Assembly (NCBI GenBank): GCA_041398605.1
Contig: JAWKUK010000029.1
Coordinates: 1 to 64,000 of the forward strand
Direction: 5' to 3'
Source: JAWKUK01 sp041398605
GTDB taxonomy: Bacteria; Planctomycetota; UBA1135; GCA-002686595
DNA: 64,000 nt
The position numbers and the translations under genes are program-made. Under the pieces are notes generated by a model. It was not told where the DNA came from. It worked only from the letters and a program-made list of their open reading frames with translations, and ran no database searches. This document shows positions 8,973 through 18,436 of this stretch, piece after piece (positions within the stretch are counted from its first letter, which is position 1; each line of letters opens with the position of its first letter).

Positions 8973-9776
8973 ATGTCCGAGCGACCGCCCAAGAAGTCCG
9001 ATCGAGTCTCCAAGCCGGCCGGCAACCCGGACCGCGGCCGTCCCGCCGACGACAGCCGGCGGGGGCTCGGCCCGCGGCCGCGCTACGGCGCGCCGAAGCT
9101 CTCGACGACGACCCTCTGGTATCACCCCTCCGCGCAGTACACGGAGGAGCCGATGGGGCTGCGCGGGTACGAAGGCGCGACACCCCCTTGGGTCGTATGG
9201 AACCTCTTGACCCGCTACACGCGCGAGGACGACCTCGTCGTCGACCCCTTCTGTGGCGGTGGCACGACGCTCGACGTCGCGCGCAGCCTCGGGCGCAAGG
9301 GCCTCGGCTACGACCTGAACCCCGTGCGGCCCGACATCTATCGCGCGGACGCGCGCAAGCTGCCGCTCGAGGACGAGAAGGTCGACTTCCTCTTCATGGA
9401 CCCGCCGTACTCGACGCACATCGAGTACTCGGAGGACCCGCGCTGCATCGGCAAGCTCTCGGCGTTCGACGATGCGTACTACACCGCGATGGGGGACGTG
9501 TTCCGCGAGGCCGATCGGGTGCTGCGTGACCGGCGCTACTTTGCGCTGTTCGTGTCGGACTCGTGGGACAAGAAGCGGGGCTTCGCGCCGATCGCGACGC
9601 GCCTCGGCGCGCTGCTTGCCGAGCGCTTCCGGCCGATCGACCACATCGCGGTCGTGCGCGGCAACCGGAACCTCGAGAAGCCGAACTTTCACAAGGCTGC
9701 GGCCGAAGGGAACTTCTTCCTCCGCGGTTTCACGCACCTGATGCTCTTCAAGAAAGAGCGCGCCTCGGCTCCGTGA
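8973..9776 (+). CDS. site-specific DNA-methyltransferase-like protein
   Basis: A 267-residue SAM-dependent methylase. Motif I is VVDPFCGGGTTLDVA (about residues 91-105), a linked acidic strand is GLGYDLNPVRPDIY, and the catalytic motif IV is FLFMDPPYS (about residues 140-148). DPPY indicates amino-group methylation (N6-adenine or N4-cytosine in DNA, or m2G in RNA). Motif I precedes motif IV, the reverse of the common beta-class order. No restriction endonuclease or specificity gene is nearby, so it is an orphan. An RNA (Trm11-like) substrate cannot be excluded. ATG at 8973 is supported by the N-terminal basic tail; the divergent hydrolase starts close by. Confidence 0.75.
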   Translation: MSERPPKKSDRVSKPAGNPDRGRPADDSRRGLGPRPRYGAPKLSTTTLWYHPSAQYTEEPMGLRGYEGATPPWVVWNLLTRYTREDDLVVDPFCGGGTTLDVARSLGRKGLGYDLNPVRPDIYRADARKLPLEDEKVDFLFMDPPYSTHIEYSEDPRCIGKLSAFDDAYYTAMGDVFREADRVLRDRRYFALFVSDSWDKKRGFAPIATRLGALLAERFRPIDHIAVVRGNRNLEKPNFHKAAAEGNFFLRGFTHLMLFKKERASAP

Positions 9777-9812
9777 GCGCGATCGAGCGCGCGCGTCCAT
9801 GCTCCGCGAGGG

Positions 9813-10853
9813 TCACGCGCGGCGGGCCGTGACGAGCGACCAATAGCCCGCGGTGGGCGCACACTCGACGTCGACGAAGCCAGTCGCTTCGAGCAGCGCG
9901 CGCAGCTCGCGCAGCGTGTACTGTTGGCCCTCGGTCCACACGAGCATGTCGAGGTGCACGAGCGCGTTGGCGAGCGGCCCGCGCTCGTCATCGTCGACGA
10001 GCTTCTCGTGCAGCAACACGCGACCGCCCGGCGGGAGGGCTGCGTGCGCGCGCTCCAACAGCGCGCGCCCCTTGCTGAAGTCCCAATCGTGCAAGATCTG
10101 CGACAGCAGCACCGCGTCGTAGCCGAGCGGCCACGCGTCGCCGAACATGTCGCCGGCGGCGGCGTCGACCTGCGCCGCGACGCCGGCGCGGGCCGCGTAG
10201 TCGAGCGCGATCGGGCACACGACAGGCAAGTCGAAGATCGTGCAGCGGAGCGCCGGGTGCCGCTTCGCGAGCGCGATCGACAGCGCGCCCGACCCGCCGC
10301 CGACGTCCAGCAGCCGCGCGACCCCGGCGAGGTCCGCGACCTCGGCGACGCCCGCTGCTGGGCGCTCGCTGATCGCGTGCATCGCCGCGGTGAAGGCCCG
10401 GGCGCGCTCGGGGTCGCGCTCGTGCGCCTCCCAAGGGTCCTCGCCGCCGTAGACGGTCGCGCGGTCCGCAGCCAGCGCGTCGAGCAGCGCGCGGGGCGAG
10501 AGAAACCCATCGACCTCGAGGTCGATCAGGCCTGCGAGCGAGCCGGGCCGGCCGCGCACGAGGTACGCCGCGGCCTCAGGCGTGAGCCCAAAGCGCTCGT
10601 CCCCGTCGCGCTGCAAGAGGCCCTGCGCGAGCAGGGCGACGAGGAGCGAGCGCGCGCCGCGCTCGCTCCAGCCCATGCGCGCGCCGATGTCGGACGCGGG
10701 CAGCGGCCCCGCGCCGTCCAAGAGGTCGAAGAGCCCCGCGCGCACGCCGGCGGCGACGGACGCGCTCTGGCGCCCCGCGATGTACGCGTCGTAGACGCGC
10801 TGGTCATCGAGCGGGAACGCGGCCGGATGACGGCGCGGGGCGCGCGGCTCCAT
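9813..10853 (-). CDS. SAM-dependent O-methyltransferase (Methyltransf_2 type)
   Basis: A 346-residue protein in the small-molecule O-methyltransferase family (hydroxyneurosporene / acetylserotonin O-methyltransferase type). The N-terminal half is a winged-helix dimerisation domain (residues ~20-100, with DLLDGAGPLPASDIGARMG). The SAM-binding motif is LLDVGGGSGALSIALAKRHP near residues 185-204. The catalytic His region is SQILHDWDFSKGRALLERAH, with the conserved H-D-W. The ATG overlaps the stop codon of the upstream FKBP gene (ATGA), so the two are coupled. The acceptor substrate is unknown; no biosynthetic cluster surrounds it. Confidence 0.85.
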   Translation of the reverse strand: MEPRAPRRHPAAFPLDDQRVYDAYIAGRQSASVAAGVRAGLFDLLDGAGPLPASDIGARMGWSERGARSLLVALLAQGLLQRDGDERFGLTPEAAAYLVRGRPGSLAGLIDLEVDGFLSPRALLDALAADRATVYGGEDPWEAHERDPERARAFTAAMHAISERPAAGVAEVADLAGVARLLDVGGGSGALSIALAKRHPALRCTIFDLPVVCPIALDYAARAGVAAQVDAAAGDMFGDAWPLGYDAVLLSQILHDWDFSKGRALLERAHAALPPGGRVLLHEKLVDDDERGPLANALVHLDMLVWTEGQQYTLRELRALLEATGFVDVECAPTAGYWSLVTARRA

Positions 10854-12061
10854 CAGTTCGTCTTCATGAGGTCGACGATGAAGACCATCGTCGCGTTCCC
10901 GGGCACCGATCCCTTGCCCCGCGCGCCGTAGCCGAGCGAGGGCGGGACGACGAGGAGGATGCGGCCGCCCTCCTTCATCAGTTGCAGGCCCTCCGTCCAG
11001 CCCGCGACGACGCCGGTCAGGCTGAAGTCGATCGGCGCGCCGCGGTCCCACGACGAGTCGAACTTCTTCCCGTCGGTCAGCCAGCCGGTGTAGTGCGCGT
11101 TGACGGAGCTCGACGCCTTGGGCTGCTTGCCCGTGCCTTCGCGCAGGACCTTGTACTTGAGGCCCGACGGGGTGGTCGTGAGCTCGTCGTCGCTCGGCAG
11201 CGTGAACTCAGGGGCGAGGCTGCGCACCTCGAGCTGCCACAGGCTGTGCGAGCCCGCGGGGAGGTTCGGCAGCTCGCGGTCGCCGAACGCGAGGCCCGGG
11301 GGCACGCGGAACAGAACGCGCGAGCCGGCGCGCATGTGCTGGGCGGCCTCGGTCAGGAACCGGAAGCGCGCCGGCGTCGGGCCGAGCACGAGCGGGCCGA
11401 CGTTCGTCGACGGCGACGCCGCGACGAAGCCGCCGCCCTCGTTGCGCAGCGCGAAGTCGACGACCGCCGTGCGCGCGCCGATCACCTCGCCTTCGCCGGC
11501 CTTGAGCACGGTCCATGCGAGGCCCGACTCGCTGGTCTCGATCGCGGCTTCGTCCGTCGGCCACGCGACGTGCGGCAGCGCGCGCTGCACGATCTCGAGC
11601 AGCTCGATGTCGAAGATCAGCGTCGCGCCGCCGGGGATCGGGCCGCTGCCCTGGTCGCCGTAGCCGAGGGCCGACGGGATCGTCAGCTTGATCCGCCCGC
11701 CGACGGGGCAATATTGCAGGCCCTCGTTCCAGCCCTCAACGACGTCGCCGAGCGCGATGGTCAGCGGCTCGACCGGCGCTCCCGGCCGGCGCGCGTTGCG
11801 CGACGAGTCGAACATCTTCCCGTCGGTGGTCCAGCCGGTGTAGTGGGCGCGGATGAGGTCGCCCATCGCAGGCGTCTCGGCCCCCTCGGCACCCGAGGCG
11901 AGCATGCAATAGGCGAGGCCGCTCGGAAGCTGCACCACCTCGGTGTCGGCGGGGATCGCGGGGTCGTCGGTGGCCACGGCGCACGCGCCCGTGAGCGCGA
12001 AGGTCGTCGTGGCCGTCAGCGCCGGGAGCCCGAGCGCAACGATGAGAGAGGAGAGCTTCAT
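10853..12061 (-). CDS. secreted FKBP-type peptidyl-prolyl isomerase with three FKBP-like domains
   Basis: A 402-residue protein with an N-terminal signal peptide that may end in a weak lipobox (ALTGAC). Two canonical FKBP domains are seen at residues ~45-160 and ~295-402, each with YTGW-TDGK-FDSS, VVxGWxEGLQ and the (P)SALGYG or PSLGYG signature. Between them, residues ~170-285, lies a third copy that keeps the FKBP outline (VPPGLAFGDRELPNLPAGS) but has lost the YTGW and FDSS active-site motifs. It would assist folding of exported proteins in the periplasm. The stop is shared with the start of the downstream methyltransferase. Confidence 0.9.
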   Translation of the reverse strand: MKLSSLIVALGLPALTATTTFALTGACAVATDDPAIPADTEVVQLPSGLAYCMLASGAEGAETPAMGDLIRAHYTGWTTDGKMFDSSRNARRPGAPVEPLTIALGDVVEGWNEGLQYCPVGGRIKLTIPSALGYGDQGSGPIPGGATLIFDIELLEIVQRALPHVAWPTDEAAIETSESGLAWTVLKAGEGEVIGARTAVVDFALRNEGGGFVAASPSTNVGPLVLGPTPARFRFLTEAAQHMRAGSRVLFRVPPGLAFGDRELPNLPAGSHSLWQLEVRSLAPEFTLPSDDELTTTPSGLKYKVLREGTGKQPKASSSVNAHYTGWLTDGKKFDSSWDRGAPIDFSLTGVVAGWTEGLQLMKEGGRILLVVPPSLGYGARGKGSVPGNATMVFIVDLMKTN

Positions 12062-12097
12062 GGTGACGTCGTCGTGGGGGCGGGGAGGGTCCCCGCG

Positions 12098-12238
12098 CGC
12101 CTGTGCAGATGACAGGTGCCTGCGTAGGGACCGGTGCCTGTGTAGGGACAGGTGCCTGTGTAGGGACAGGTGCCTGAGTAGGTACAGGTGCCTGTGTAGG
12201 GACAGGCGCCTGTGCAGATGACAGTTGCCTAATCAGAT
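12098..12238. repeat. 18-bp tandem array with palindromic core, upstream of the FKBP gene
   Basis: Six to seven head-to-tail units of about 18 bp occur here (consensus gacaggtgcctgtgtagg at 12147-12164). Outer units are 19 bp with a gcagat end. Each unit contains ACAGG-TG-CCTGT, inverted arms with a 2-bp centre. The array lies 37-177 bp upstream of the FKBP start codon, in a 392-bp gap between divergent genes. There are no unique spacers, so it is not a CRISPR. It could be an operator array or simply a minisatellite. Confidence 0.85.
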
Positions 12239-12270
12239 GGCCGTTGAAGGAGAGGAGGTTAGGCCCGAGG

Positions 12271-12295
12271 GCCCCCGCCCGAAAGCTGCGGGGGC
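12271..12295. other. GC-rich hairpin in the divergent intergenic region
   Basis: GCCCCCGC (12271-12278) and GCGGGGGC (12288-12295) form a perfect 8-bp stem with a 9-nt loop. It sits between two divergent genes, so it is not an obvious terminator. The remainder of 12062-12453 holds the 18-bp array and nothing else that I can recognise. Confidence 0.4.
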
Positions 12296-12453
12296 GCAAA
12301 CCTGTGCGGACCCCGGGCGGCCCCGCCGTCGCGCCCTAGGACCCGGGCCTACGGATGGGGCGTCCCGGGCGTGAGCGGCGACCAGGTCGAGCCGCGTCCC
12401 GATGCCCCATGTCCTCGGGCGTCGCGTCCAGTTGTGGCGCGCTGGAGGTCGAT

Positions 12454-13261
12454 GTGGGGTGGGTGACCCCCCGACGTTCCCCCTCCGCCGCCGCGGGCCT
12501 CGCGCTCGCGCTCGCCGCCGCGAGCGCGCTCGGCTGCATCACGCCCGAGGTCTCGACGACCCTGGCTGGCGGCCCGATCGGCCTCTCCGGCGCGTTCGGG
12601 GCCTCGAGCGGCGGGGCCGTCGACGCCACCGACCTTGGGTCCCTCGGGATCGAAGGCCACGATGGCGGCTTCTTGCCGCGGGTCGACTTGGACTGGAAGG
12701 GGATCCACCTCTCGCTCACGGGCCTCTACACGAACCGCCGCGGCCTCGGCGAGCTCGACGGCGAGCTCAGCCTTGGCGGGTCGGTGATCTCGGCTTCGAT
12801 GCCGGTGCGCACGGCCCTCGACCTCGAGGTCCAGAGCGCCGTCGTGACGTGGGACCTCGTGCCGAGCGAGCGCTATGAGCTCGCGCTGGGCTTCGGGCTG
12901 CACCTCGTCGACCTCGACGCCTCCGTCGGAGGCGCTCGCGACGGGTGATCGCGCGACGACGAGCGAGCGCATGCCCGTCCCGTTCGTAGCGGCGCGCTTG
13001 AACCTCGTCGATTGGCCCGTCGGCGCCGGAGTCTCGTTCGGCAAGCTCGACATCGGCTTGCCGGGGCTCGACCTCGAGACGTTCGACCTCGACGCGTTTG
13101 TCGAGTGGCGCGCGTTCGGGGACGGCCAACGCGAGACCGGCTACCTCGTGCTCGCGTATCGCCGCCTCGACCTGTTCGCAGAGTACGACGACGTCGACAG
13201 CGGCGTCCTCGTCGACTTCACGGTCGATGCGCTGTCGCTCGGGCTCCGCTTTAGGTTTTGA
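12454..13261 (+). pseudogene. frameshifted outer-membrane lipoprotein-like gene
   Basis: Two frames join into one beta-rich protein. The 5' part (to the TGA at 12946-12948) has a signal peptide ending in a lipobox-like SALGC, then amphipathic strands such as LDWKGIHLSLTGLYTNRRG and ERYELALGFGLHLVDLDASVGG. The 3' part, one frame over (about 12940-13261), carries on with VAARLNLVDWPVGAGVSFGK, VFDFxLDAF-type strands and a C-terminal aromatic strand ending LGLRFRF, typical of an 8-12-strand barrel. A one-base gain (or two-base loss) near 12935-12965 explains the split. A GGAGGT at 12444-12449 precedes GTG codons at 12454 and 12463. The break may be real decay or a sequence error. Confidence 0.65.
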
Positions 13262-13297
13262 CCGAGGCTGATGCGCGCCCTCAGGCCCGCCGCGCGC

Positions 13298-14086
13298 TCA
13301 CATGCCCATGATGTGGAAGCCGGCGTCGACGAAGATCGTCGAACCCGTGATCCCGCGCGACTCGGGGCCGATCAGGAAGCGGCACACGTCACCGACCTCC
13401 TCTTGCGTGACGTTGCGGCGCAACGGCGCGGCGGCCTCGATGTGATCGAGCATCTCGTTGAAGTCCTTCACGCCGCTCGCGGAGAGCGTGCGGATCGGGC
13501 CAGCGCTGATCGCGTTGACGCGAATGCCGCGCGGGCCGAGGTCCGCCGCGAGGTAACGCACCGAGGCTTCGAGCGCGGCCTTCGCGATCCCCATCACGTT
13601 GTAGTTGCGGATGACCCGCTCGGCGCCGATGTACGTCAGGGTCGTGATCGACCCTTGGCGGCCTTCCATCAGCTTCAGCGCGCCGCGCGCGATCTCCGTC
13701 AGCGAGTAGGCCGAGACTTCGTGCGCGAGCATGTAGCCCTCCTTCGACGTGTCGAAGAAGTCGCCTTGCAGCTCTTCGCGCTTCGCGAACGCGATCGCGT
13801 GCACGACCCCGTCGAGGCCGCCAAACTCCTCGCCGAGGATGCGGAAGACCTCGTCGATCTCCTCGGGCTTCGTGACGTCACAGGGGAGGCACAGCGAATT
13901 CGGCAGCTCCTCGGCGAGCTTCTTCACGGTCTCGCCCATGCGGTCGTTGGCGTAGGTCAACGCGAGGCGCATGCCCGCGTCCGCGAGGCTGCGCGCGCAG
14001 CCCCACGCGAGAGAGCGTTTGTTCGCGACACCGAGGATCAGGCCGGTCTTGCCAGCCAGGAGGGTTGAGCGCGTCAAGTGGGTCAC
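13298..14086 (-). CDS. fabI: enoyl-[acyl-carrier-protein] reductase (NADH)
   Basis: A 262-residue FabI catalysing the last reduction of each fatty-acid elongation cycle. The nucleotide-binding start is AGKTGLILGVANKRSLAWG. Catalytic residues match the FabI pattern: Tyr152 in TLTYIGAE, Tyr162 and Lys169 in NYNVMGIAKAALE. C-terminal GITGSTIFVDAGFHIMGM is the usual FabI end. The GTG at 14084-14086 gives the normal family length; an upstream extension is Arg/Pro-rich and unlike FabI. The gene is divergent from the large frameshifted regulator, with about 100 bp between the starts. Confidence 0.95.
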   Translation of the reverse strand: MTHLTRSTLLAGKTGLILGVANKRSLAWGCARSLADAGMRLALTYANDRMGETVKKLAEELPNSLCLPCDVTKPEEIDEVFRILGEEFGGLDGVVHAIAFAKREELQGDFFDTSKEGYMLAHEVSAYSLTEIARGALKLMEGRQGSITTLTYIGAERVIRNYNVMGIAKAALEASVRYLAADLGPRGIRVNAISAGPIRTLSASGVKDFNEMLDHIEAAAPLRRNVTQEEVGDVCRFLIGPESRGITGSTIFVDAGFHIMGM

Positions 14087-14184
14087 CTGCACCGAGGGAG
14101 AGCGCGCCCTGTGCGCTCGCGCGCGTTGAGGGGCGGCGCGGGGCTGAGGGCGGATCGGGGCGAAAAGGATAGTCGCCGTCCGGC

Positions 14185-17100
14185 GTGGAACGCGAATCGG
14201 ATTCGAAGTTCGGGCACAGGACGGGGGCGAGCGAGCGAGCGGCGCCTGCCGCCTCCGCGCCGCGGTCCTTGCGGCTCGGCCGCAGTTGTCCACCGACCGT
14301 GCTGTGGTCCGGGCCGCGGAGCGCGGAGGCGATCGCCCGATCCGCCGCGGGGATCACCCCAGATGACACGCGGGCGCGGGTCGGTAGGGTGCCGCCGGGC
14401 GCCGAGCGCGCCTCGCCCTCCAACGTGTCACACACGCACCGTCCTGTTCGCACCGCCTGTCCGGAGCCCGGGGCTGAGCCGCCGCTCGCTCCCAAGGCCA
14501 ACGGCTCCGTGGACCTCTTGGGGCCCGGCGCGGGCGCGCTCGGTGAGGGCGCGCGGACCTGGCGTGCTCCGCGCGCGTGGCCAGCGCTGCTCGCGGTGCG
14601 CGATCAGGCCGCGGCCATCGCGCTCCTGGTGCCGCTCGATCCCCTCGACCTGCGCGCGCTCGTCGCTGAGCGGATCGAAGCGCGCGCGCTCGTCGTCGAC
14701 GCGCCCCGAATTCAGCTGCATGTCCTGACCGAGCTGATCGCGAGCTTGCGGCCCGAGGCGCAGGCCGGCGCGACGCTCGGGCTGGGCCCGTCCGCGCGGC
14801 GCACGGGTCTGCGTGTCGGGCCAGCGTGGCTGGTCGCGCTCGTCGATCGAGCGCTCCAGGACGTAGTCCATGGCACCCTTGGTGCGCTCGTGCCTGGCGT
14901 GGACGCCGAGCAAGGCGATGCTGAGCGCGCGCCTGCGGCCGGGTGCCGTGCGCGCGGGGCGCCTTGCGCCGCGGAGGTCAGCGTCGTCCGCGTGTTCGCG
15001 CAGCGGGCGCTCCTCGAGCGCCGCGCCGCTTGGGAGGTGCTGCTCGAGCGACGGCCTGTCGAGGAGGTCGCGCACGCGCAAGGCGTCGCCGTGGACACGT
15101 TGGCTCGACGCATCGGCGCGGTGGCCCTCGCCCTCGCGCGCGCGCTCGCCGCCGCGCCCGACAGGCCTGCGCCTTGCGGCTGCCTGTCGGCCGCCTCTGC
15201 GTTCGGCGCCGAGATGCGCGGGCACCTCACGAGCCTCGGAGCAACGACGTCGAGCGGAGTGTCCGAGGCCCTGGGGCTGCTGCGCGTCCTGCACGCGACG
15301 CGGCGCGGCCCGCGCGCGCTGCTGGAGCCGAACGCCGTCGAGGCCGCGCTCGAGCGCCGCGACGCGGCGCGTTTTGGTGCGGCGCTGCGGTCCCTCTTGG
15401 GAGACGCGTTGACGCGTACGCTGCCGCTGGACTCGCACCTCGACTTCACGTGCGGCGCGGCGCGCCTCGGCGGGCGGGCGGCCTGGGGTGAGCTGCTCGA
15501 GCTCGGCGCGCGCGTGGGGCCACGATCGGGGCGCTCGGTGGCCCGGTGTGTCGCGGCCCTGGACCCCTTGGCTGCCCCAGACGAGCTGGCGTCGGCCCTC
15601 GTTGAGATCGCCGAGCGGGCGTCGGTCGCCGGCGCTGGGCCCATGGCGGCGGATGGCGCGGACCCGCGCGCGCCCCTGAGCCCCGGTCTCCCCGGCGTGG
15701 CCCCAAGGACCGCTGCGATGGAGCCGGCCGAGGTGGCGCTCTGGCGGCTGCGCCTCCAGCTCGCGTCTGGCGAGCCGCGTGAGTTCGCCGAGGCGGCCCT
15801 CGCGCTCGCAGCGCGCGGCGGTGGAGGTCCGCGCCTCATGTTCGAGGCCCACCGGGACGCCGCCGCGGCTTGGCTCGACGCGTTGGCGCCAGAGCGCGCC
15901 CTGGCCGCGACACGCGCCGCGGAGCAGCAGCGGGCGCGGCTCGACGCCCGCGATCGCGCGCGCCTCGTCGCGCTCGAGCGCCTGGTCGCGGCCGCGCTCG
16001 GGTCGGGACCGGCTGCGCAGCGGTCAGCGAGCCCACGAGGCGCCGGGCTATCCGTTGATGGGCCATCCGTTGCGGGGCCGTCCGTTGCCGGGTCATCCGT
16101 AGCGGGGCCGCGTGCCGAGCACAAGGCGCGCCTGCGTTCGCGTGCGCTGCGCGCCCGCGACCCGATGCGGGCGGCGGCTTTCGGCGCCTCCGTCTTGTTC
16201 GTCGCTGCGCTCCACGGGCCGCACGCGGAGGTCGTGCACCTCGACCTGGCGCCCGATCCCGGGCCGACAACCGACGCCGAGCGCGGCGGCGCGCCCGCTG
16301 ATTGGCGCTGGCGTGGCGGCGCACAGGAGTCGCCGTCGCCGCTCGTCGTCGGCGCGCAGATCACGCCCACGGCGCTCCAGCGCGCAGCGTTCGAGGCGCA
16401 GGCGCCGCACCACGTCGAAGCCGCAGGCGTGGCTGCTGGGCTCGTCGACCCGGCTGCGCGTCGCGCGGTCTGCGTGCCGATCTTCGACGAGCGGCAGGCC
16501 GTCATCGGCTGGGTGCAGCTCGAATGGCGGCACCGGGCACCGCTCGCGCCGGCAGCGTTGGACGCGCTGGCGGTCGCGTGGCGCTGGCGCGCGCTCGCGG
16601 CCCTGGCGCGGCGCGCTGCGGTCGACGCGGCGCAGCCTCCGCGCGCGGCCCGGGTCGTGTCCGCGCCGCTCTTGGCGCCAGATCCGGCGTTCGCCGAGTG
16701 GGCCCAGGCCTTGATCGCGCGGGCGGGCCTGCGAGGCGCGCAACGGCGCTGGTTGCTCGCGGAGCGGACGCCTGGGCGCCGCGCGGCGCCGAGGGCGCGC
16801 CGCTCGTGCTCGCCTGGGGCGGCAGCGAGCGCCGCGACACCGAGGCCGCCTTGGGCCTGCGCGGCGTCGCGCGCGCATTGTCCGAGCTTGGCGTGCTCGA
16901 CCTCGGCTGCGCGCCGCGCGAGGACGCGGTCCACCGCGACTCCCAGAGCGGCTTCGTCGTCGGCTGCGAGAGTCCGCTCGGGACGCGCTATGCGCTCGCG
17001 CTCGAGTCAACGCGACCCTTCGAGCTCGTCGCCGACGACGGGCGGCGGCTCCAGGACGCGCTCGGCGCTGCCGCGCTGTCGCTCGATGTCCTGCGCCGCG

Positions 17101-18236
17101 ACGCGCTCGACAGGGCGTCGGGCGGCGGGGGCTTCGGCTGGTCGACCGAGGAGCCGGGGTTCGCCGCCTTCGCCAGCGCAGCCCGTTCGATCGCTGCGAC
17201 GCAGGCCCGCTGGTTCGCGCAGCGCGCAGCCCAGGCCCGCTGGTTCGCGCAGCGCGCGGCCCAGGGTTTGGGGGGCGGCGCGCGGCCCGCGTTTGGCGCG
17301 CTCGCGCCGCGGCCCATCGCGTTGGTCGGGCCGCCGGGCAGCGGACGGCGCACGCTCGCTCGGTGGCTGAGCCTCGAGGTCGCGGCCCACGGCGGGTGTG
17401 AGTCGCTGCGCGATGCGCCCTTCTTCGAGCGCGTCGCGCTCCCGGTCGACGCACTGGACGCGACCCGGGGGCCGCGCATGGACGCCGAGCGCGCTGACTT
17501 TGCAGCGCTCCTGGTCACGGGGCTCGAGCGCGTCGACCGCGCGACTCAGGTCGGGCTGTGGGAGCACTGGACCGAGCGCTTGCGGCGCCCGGTCTGGGCG
17601 CTCTTGCCGCGCCTGCCGTCGGCGCTGGTGGAGGAGGGCGGGCTCGCGCCGGAGATCGGCGCGCGATTGGCGCTGGACCGATTCGTGCTGCCGCCTTTGG
17701 CGCGCTCGCGCGCGCGGCTGCCCGTCCTCGCTGCGCATCTCCTGCGCCGGATCGCGGCGCGCGACGGGCTGCCCTGCATGGCGCTCTCGGACGCGGCCCT
17801 CGCTGCGTTATGGCGCGCGGATTGGCCGTGCAACGCGCTCGACTTGGAGGCGGTCCTCGAGCACGCGGCGCGAACCGAGCGTCGAGCTGAGCGGCCTGGC
17901 GCGGCGCACCCGGGACGGCCCGCTGCGTGTGTCATCGCCGTCGCGACGATCGAGGCGGCGTTGCGCAGCTGCGGGCTCGAGCCCGTGCCGCGGCGACCGT
18001 CCCGCCACCCTGCGCCGCAGGAGCTCGCTGCGGCGGTCTGGTGCACGCGGACGGCCGGAGGTCGGGTGAACAAAGCGCGGGCTGCTTCGTGGCTCGGCTG
18101 GGACAGCGCGACGCTCGGCGCGCGACTCCACGTCCTTGGGCTCAACTCCGTGGAAGGGGCCCGGCGGCTGCTCGCGCGCGAGGGCGTGTTCGGCCTCGGC
18201 ATCGAGCGCGGCTCCCTCCCGGCGCCCCTTGGATGA
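14185..18236 (+). pseudogene. frameshifted GAF/AAA-type regulator with degenerate motifs
   Basis: One long gene is split by a frame change near 16765-16795. The 5' frame has a helix-turn-helix resembling sigma region 4 near 15045-15160 (VEEVAHAQGVAVDTLARRIG) and a GAF-like domain at about 16165-16620 (VPIFDERQAVIGWVQLEW). The other frame continues with a second GAF-like part, then an AAA module with Walker A (LVGPPGSGRRTLARWL, near 17320), a weak Walker B (LLVTGLERVD) and the NtrC-like LPPLARSRARLPVLAAHLL. A Fis-like C-terminal helix-turn-helix follows (GGRVNKARAASWLGWDSATL). The GAFTGA sigma-54 loop is absent. The start is uncertain: ATG 14185, or GTG 14509 where convincing protein begins. 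A single missing base would restore the frame. Confidence 0.6.
17202..17261 (+). repeat. 30-bp tandem duplication inside the AAA-type gene
   Basis: Two adjacent 30-bp copies (17202-17231 and 17232-17261) differ at one base and encode QARWFAQRAA twice. They lie in the linker just before the Walker A motif. Confidence 0.85.
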
Positions 18237-18240
18237 AGCC

Positions 18241-18300
18241 CGGCCAACTCCGGTGAAGACCGGCCAACTCCGGTGACGACCGGTGAAGACCGGTGAAAAT
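18241..18300 (+). repeat. short tandem repeats downstream of the regulator gene
   Basis: Two 20-bp units (cggccaactccggtgaagac and a one-base variant) are followed by two 10-bp half units starting cggtgaa. They begin 5 bp after the stop codon and precede a hairpin. The rest of the gene-free stretch 18237-18660 contains two hairpins (listed separately) and no recognisable gene or RNA. Confidence 0.7.
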
Positions 18301-18304
18301 AGGG

Positions 18305-18337
18305 AGGGGCCCGTCCGCTTGCGCGGGTCGGGCCCCT
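18305..18337 (+). terminator. intrinsic-terminator-like hairpin
   Basis: AGGGGCCCG (18305-18313) pairs perfectly with CGGGCCCCT (18329-18337), 9 bp around a 15-nt loop, about 70 bp after the stop of the regulator gene. The sequence after it (gatccttccg) is only weakly T-rich. Confidence 0.55.
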
Positions 18338-18436
18338 GATCCTTCCGTTAGGAAGACCTCCTCCATTCCGTGGCCCCCCCGGGCGCGGTGTGGAGGTGGA
18401 GAGCAGTTGCTCTAACACCTATTTACGGCTGTCTGG

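Noticed and set aside
12098..12238. CRISPR-like repeat array
   Set aside because: Units are 18-19 bp head to tail with no unique spacers and no cas genes nearby; recorded as a tandem repeat.
12946..12948. A second selenocysteine-type UGA in the lipoprotein-like gene
   Set aside because: The frame after this TGA is not protein-like; similarity continues in another frame, so an indel is the better explanation.
14428..16934. Overlapping minus-strand frames opposite the GAF/AAA-type gene
   Set aside because: Arg/Ala/Pro-rich without domains, while the plus strand encodes Walker A, GAF-like and helix-turn-helix motifs.
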